A stretch of 49,509 nt of DNA from Chlorokybus atmophyticus (taxonomy: Eukaryota > Streptophyta > Chlorokybophyceae > Chlorokybales > Chlorokybaceae): contig RHPI01002568.1 in NCBI GenBank assembly GCA_009103225.1, positions 605,729-655,237 of the forward strand. Reading direction: 5' to 3'. The position numbers were made by a program, and so were the translations under genes. The notes under the pieces are model-generated. The model saw only the letters and a list, made by a program, of their open reading frames with translations, was not told the DNA's origin and did not search any database. Shown one piece after another: positions 45,131 through 49,509 of the stretch. How positions within the stretch are numbered: the first letter of the stretch is position 1; each line of letters opens with the position of its first letter.

Positions 45131-48100
45131 ATGGGAGTCCTTTGTCCGTATTGCCACATGCGCTTCGCCACACGCAGCTCGGTCTACATGCACATTATTA
45201 GCAGCAGGGTGTGCAAGCAGATCAAGCTGTATGTCGGCCAGCGTCCATTACAGTACGATGCGGGTCATGTTGAACCGGGGAGTTCGATCCAGGATGCTCA
45301 CATGCTTGATGCTGAAGGATTCCTCCAGGAGACACACGCACAGCAGCAACAGGAGGAGGAGGAAGTGAACGAGGGCTTTCGATGTGTGCGTGTGCCTGAG
45401 AAACCTGTGGCACGCCAACATGGAAGTGGAGGCGTCCCTTCGCACGCGTCGGAATCCAGGTGGTATGGCTCGGAGCATGCTCTTGCAGTGGCATTCGTGC
45501 AGTGCAACAACGGCCAAGGCCTGTCGGCCTCCGACATGGGGCGGATCATCAAGTGCATCCGAAATGCACACTTCCTGACGGAAGACCTCCAGTGGGAGAC
45601 CGGTGTGCATGCGGCCAGCTACCTCCGGACCACGATTGCTTTCTCTCAGTCTGAGGTGTGTTCACGGTGTGCGGTGCATGTGCTTCAACCATCAGAGCCA
45701 TGTCACATATGCACATGCGAGTGTGCTGCCGTATCAGAACTACGTGACGGCTGACCTGCGCAAGCCTGGAGACCCTGAGGATCAGGACATCTGCGTCACA
45801 TATATGCCGGCCAAGGTCTGTGAAATGCAGTACCTAATGCAGTATCGATGCAGTATCTATTCTGAGGCCAGCATAGTAAGTAATGCTCTTGGTCGGAGCA
45901 GGTATGGCTCGCGCGGTTGTATGGCAATCCACATGCCGCCAATGGCTTCAATCTCCAGTACACTGGTGACGAGCACAGCTTTGGCCATCCTTCCACGGGC
46001 GATTGGTGGAAGGATGTGGAGGTGGATTTGAGGAGAGAGGTGGGGGAAGCGTCCTACTTGGCGCCTGCCATTCTGTACAGTGACAAGACCACGCTGGACA
46101 GCGCGGGCAAGCGCTCTGGCTACCCTCTGATGGCATCGCTTGCCAACTACAGTTGGGACATGTATGCTAGCAACATGGGGGTTGTTATGATAGCGCTTCT
46201 GCCGGTGGTTCACGCAGTGGCCGGGCATCCCACCTGGGCGCAGGGCAAGGAATCGTTCTCCATTCGGAAACGTGAGATTTTTCATGACGCTTTGAATGTA
46301 GTGTTAGGGGATGTGAAGCGGGCGAGTTGGGAAGGTCTGCAGCTCATCGACCCGAATGGCATCGAGCGTCGTGTGTTTCCCGCGCTTGCCAACTACATCA
46401 GCGATTTGCAGGTAGTGGGCATGAATGGTTGTAACCGGATGCAGCCCGCCAGCAAACAGTGCATGGAGGATGTTGTCAGTAGAACATCTGAGTTTGTCGT
46501 GTTGTAGGAGACTGCCACACTCGCACGCACTGTGTCGGGCAACCAAACACGACATCCTTGCGATGTTTGTCTCGTCACCAAATCAGATCTGTTGGAGATG
46601 GATGAGGACCGGGAATTGAGAACCGAGGCCTTCTACACACCAGCAATACGTCAGCTGCGGGCGGACCTGCATAGCGGTGTTAGGAATGCACGCCAGACAG
46701 CCAAGGCTTTCAAAGAGCAGCACTCCATGCATGTCGAGGAGGTAATGGTCAAATTACCGGCATTCGTGAGGATGAATGGCTTTCCGTGAAACCAGGCAAT
46801 GTGGTTTGGCAACAGAATGCACTGTGGGGTTGGCGACAGTCGCGGGTGCCGGGAGCTGACTGCTACTCTCGTCTTGCCCCTGACGCAATGCATGTGCTGG
46901 GAGGCATCATTGACCACCTGCTTGCTGCTGTGTACGACGCCGCGAAAGAACGAATGCGTCCATCCACGAGACAGATTCTGCAGGCCAGGCACGTCTTTGG
47001 TGTTGCTTTTGTGTTGAACACAAAAGCCAACAACACGTGCTCACGAGCAGATGTGCACAGGCTGAATGCATGCAAGGCGACTCTGCGGGTTTCGCACTTC
47101 AAGGCACCCACAAGCACAGTAGATTTCTTCCTGTCCGACCACTCCTTTCAGGTGGTGGAGAAAGTGGCGGTGCTGCAGCTGCTGCCGGTCCTCGCAGACG
47201 GTTTGCTGCTCGACAGTGAGGGCAACGATTTCTTCACCATTGCTGCCGCATCGCTTGCCCAGTGGAACAAGAAGTTGCTGAAGGCGCATGAACACACAAG
47301 AGAGACCCTGACCACAGCCGACAACGAGCTGGCTGCCTTCAAAGCTGCAGTGTTGCATCCGCTACTGTCGTCATATTCTGCACAGAAGTCAGGTTGGAAG
47401 ATCGAGAAAATGCATCAGCTCACTCATTTTGGGCCGGCAATTGTCAGCAGTGGACACCCAGATTGGTTCAGCGCCAACCGCATGGAGCAGACGCACGCCC
47501 AAAATATCAAACGGTGGGCGCGTGGTGGCAACAACCGGGACTACCAGGCACGTATCCTGAAGGCATGGAGCTGTGCGGAATATGTGAGAGAGGATGGCAT
47601 GGTCGTGGATCCCGAGATGCGCTCGGTCATGGCGCAGGCGCGACAGCAGTGCGGTAATGTCATGAAAAAGACGGACAAGTTGCTACGGATGGATGTGCTG
47701 ACAAGGAGGGAGTCCAGCCCGTACTGGAGCGGATCTGCGCGTAGCCGCCAAGTCGCCTTGAAGACTTTATTTGCCAACAAGCTGCCTGCCACCCTGGTCA
47801 GCTGGTTGAGGAGGGAACAACTGGAGTTGGCCGACGGGTGGCGTGCTGTTCGCGTGGTGAACGGAGGCGCAGCGGTGTACATGACATCAGGAGTCAGCAT
47901 GGCGCGCGCAACTGGGATGTTCCATGGGCGGCCTTGGTTCCTACACTTGAGTTTGAAGGTGATGAGGACGGTGTGAACGTGACGTGGTGGGCTCAGGCAC
48001 TCCTTTTTCTGCGCGTGGTGGTGTGGGGTGGTAGCGGCGAGCGCGTGTGGAAGGAGGTCGTGTTTGTCCGCTGGTACACGAAGCTGGATGTGACGAGCGA

Positions 48101-48272
48101 CACAAAGTGCATCGCTCTGGAATGGGAAAAGCGTCGAGGCGGTCCACATCTCGATGTCGTGACTCTGGAGCAAGTAAAAGGCATTGTCCAGCTGCTCCCC
48201 ACGTTTGACAAGGACAGCGCCCGTGTACAAGAGGGCAAGTATTGGATGAACGTTCACTGCACTTCCACGTGA
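45131..48272 (+). pseudogene. Plavaka-family transposase, copy B (single frameshift)
   Basis: Exons: 45,131-45,655, 45,696-45,875, 45,902 (or 45,959)-46,411, 46,508-46,741 and 46,816-48,272, about 968 codons. The motifs are those of copy A: CPYC finger, APAILYSDKT, HPCDVCLV, LAPDAMHVL and MEQTHAQNIKRWARGGNNRDYQ, then a C-terminal region ending in VVTLEQVKGIVQLLPTF. The only lesion seen is one missing base near 47,941 (TTGGTTCCTAC against TTGGTTCTCTAC in A), which ends the frame at 47,976; the downstream frame continues to 48,272. Exon 5 is 1,457 nt, one short of a multiple of three. Otherwise this is the best preserved copy; the lesion might be an assembly error. Confidence 0.85.
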
Positions 48273-48475
48273 CACATGTACTTGTCTCACTACTCTGAGT
48301 TTGGAGCATATCAGTCAGTTAGGCATTGCTAATCGTATGCTAAGACTTTTGCATGTGGACGTGTACAATACCGGGCAGCTGTCACTGCACAACTGTCACC
48401 ACAATCGAATGTGCCATGCAACATTCAACAATCAGTCCGCCGTGTGGCATTAAGCATCAATACAGTGCACCACAC

Positions 48476-48895
48476 TCAAGCCTCATAGTTCCATGACACA
48501 GGAGGGTAGTCACAGCGCATATCCATTGTTTCAAGCATGAGACGCCCTATGCACTCCGCCATTGCGGGAGGAACTGCATTCGCTATGGAAACGGCCGAGG
48601 TCATCCATGGCACTCCCAGCGCTGTTTGCCACGCAGCAATGCCGCCCCTGGTGCTTGGAAGGCCATAGACCGGGTACATCTGCTGTGGCGCGTTTGATGT
48701 CACGATTGTCTTCTTCGCGCTAGCGGACAGGTGCGGCGATAGCAGTCCAACTGCCTTGCCCGCGTGCGAGCAGCGTGCTGGTGGGGTAGCTACCACTGGT
48801 TGTATCTCAAACAGACGGTGTCGGAAAGTTGATAGGCCAAACATTGTGCCACAAAGGGACAGATTGGGTCTGAATGAGGAAGCTGCTCCTGGCAC
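48476..48895 (-). CDS. Gene Z, copy B (3' part)
   Basis: A 139-codon frame whose last ~107 residues match the copy A exon (YPVYGLPSTRGG ... VSWNYEA). The first ~30 residues lie in DNA private to copy B, so either the true 5' exon is here or the ORF start is fortuitous. It converges on the transposase. No family is recognised. Confidence 0.45.
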   Translation of the reverse strand: MPGAASSFRPNLSLCGTMFGLSTFRHRLFEIQPVVATPPARCSHAGKAVGLLSPHLSASAKKTIVTSNAPQQMYPVYGLPSTRGGIAAWQTALGVPWMTSAVSIANAVPPAMAECIGRLMLETMDMRCDYPPVSWNYEA

Positions 48896-49049
48896 ATTTT
48901 ATCACAAACTTGACCTGGCTTGCAAGCAGCAGACGTCGGACGAGCGGTATCATATCCTGGTGTCTCCAGGATGTGCCATGTGCCGCCCGTTGAGGTGCCG
49001 GGATAGCACCTGAATAGGCCTGGCATGGTGGACTGGCCCAGAAGAGCTC

Positions 49050-49509
49050 GGTGCAGAAGCCACATCGGTTGTTGCATTGTGCTGTGGTCTCGCCGGTGGC
49101 GGCAAGAAGGATTGTTGCCCCGCAATCACCGGTGCTGCTCGTGGAGGAGATGGCAGTGCACGAAGGACTGGTGCCGCGGAAGGTGGTTGCGCTCTGGCTG
49201 GGAGGGGAGCAGGAGCTGCAGGTGAGACCACTTGTGCATGCAGCAAGGGGGGCTGTATACAGGACCCAGGAGAGAGTAAGATGGCTCACAATGTTGCAAA
49301 GGACGAATATAAGCTTATGCAGTGCCTGATGCATTGTTACCAAGGCACGAGCATAAAAGACAGCGACTTACCTCGATGGCCCGTGGGCTGCATGGAGCAG
49401 GGGAAGCCATGGGGGCTGACAAGATGGTATTGGCTGCACTCTCCCCGCCACCCTCGATGGCAGACTCGTCACGGAGCTCTTGAGCCATGGGCACATCATG
49501 CGCCACTGC
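49050..49509 (-). pseudogene. OTU gene 5' exons without catalytic domain, copy B
   Basis: Exons matching copy A run from the window edge to 49,372 and from 49,252 down to 49,050, encoding the Pro/Ala linker. At 49,050 the homology ends in the middle of the second exon and 252 unrelated bases follow, so the DGNC/His catalytic exon is missing. The element continues past the window. Confidence 0.7.

Larger units (their letters stand above)
43202..49509 (+). mobile_element. Plavaka-type DNA transposon, copy B (inverted relative to A)
   Basis: It starts at the family terminus (CGCAAATTTTACACGGTGACTG at 43,201-43,222, the inverse of the copy C end) and runs beyond the window. Order: subterminal repeat region, gene X (-), palindromes, transposase (+), gene Z (-), and the 5' part of the OTU gene (-). 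43,463-48,797 equals copy A. 48,798-49,049 is private to B. 49,050-49,509 equals copy A sequence upstream of 3,102. Exact end and target-site duplication cannot be fixed because copy C is followed by an N. Confidence 0.85.

Noticed and set aside
45876-45901. 26-base intron in the transposase
   Set aside because: GT and AG are present and phase fits, but it is unusually short; an acceptor at 45,958 gives an 83-base intron in the same phase, so neither is asserted.

Overview
This is a nuclear eukaryotic window, most likely from a photosynthetic alga (green lineage favoured, species not identifiable). All host genes are split by GT-AG (occasionally GC-AG) introns. Two of them are plastid-type genes: a thylakoid-lumen C-terminal processing peptidase (CtpA/D1 protease) and an LL-diaminopimelate aminotransferase of the plant type. 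Introns are packed with alternating purine-pyrimidine (TG/CG/CA) low-complexity DNA. The assembly has one 185-base N gap, several single Ns and homopolymer runs at joins.

Layout. 1-15,955 is a nest of DNA transposons: an inverted fragment of an unknown multi-exon gene ('gene Y', 1-838), an OTU-protease gene (2,557-4,051), a RING-like gene (4,902-5,582), then copy A of a Plavaka-type transposon core (5,891-11,216) with a ~970-codon transposase on the minus strand and a small coiled-coil gene ('gene X') diverging from it. Next come a second gene Y copy (11,405-12,861), a 53-bp-period hairpin tandem array (13,189-13,559) and a truncated copy C of the transposon (13,682-15,955).

16,549-39,648 is the host gene block: a hypothetical coiled-coil/membrane protein (-), a GT29 sialyltransferase-like protein (+), a short Pro/Tyr/Gln-repeat protein (+), CtpA (-), the splicing factor DRT111/SPF45 (-) divergent from DapL (+), and a paralogue of the Pro/Tyr/Gln-repeat protein (-). 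A decayed duplicate of one DapL exon lies 2.6 kb downstream of DapL.

41,903-43,201 is a retrotransposon gag-like ORF interrupted by transposon copy B (43,202-49,509), in inverted orientation to copy A. A and B share about 5.3 kb but differ by a module swap: A carries 2,789 bp with the OTU catalytic exon and the RING gene where B has 252 unrelated bases. Each transposase copy carries its own disabling lesions at different places, so the complete gene can be read only by comparing copies.

The most interesting object is the transposon: a Plavaka-class transposase (a family known to me mainly from fungi) in an algal genome, linked to an OTU deubiquitinase-like gene, a RING-like gene, a coiled-coil gene and long palindromes between its divergent genes.
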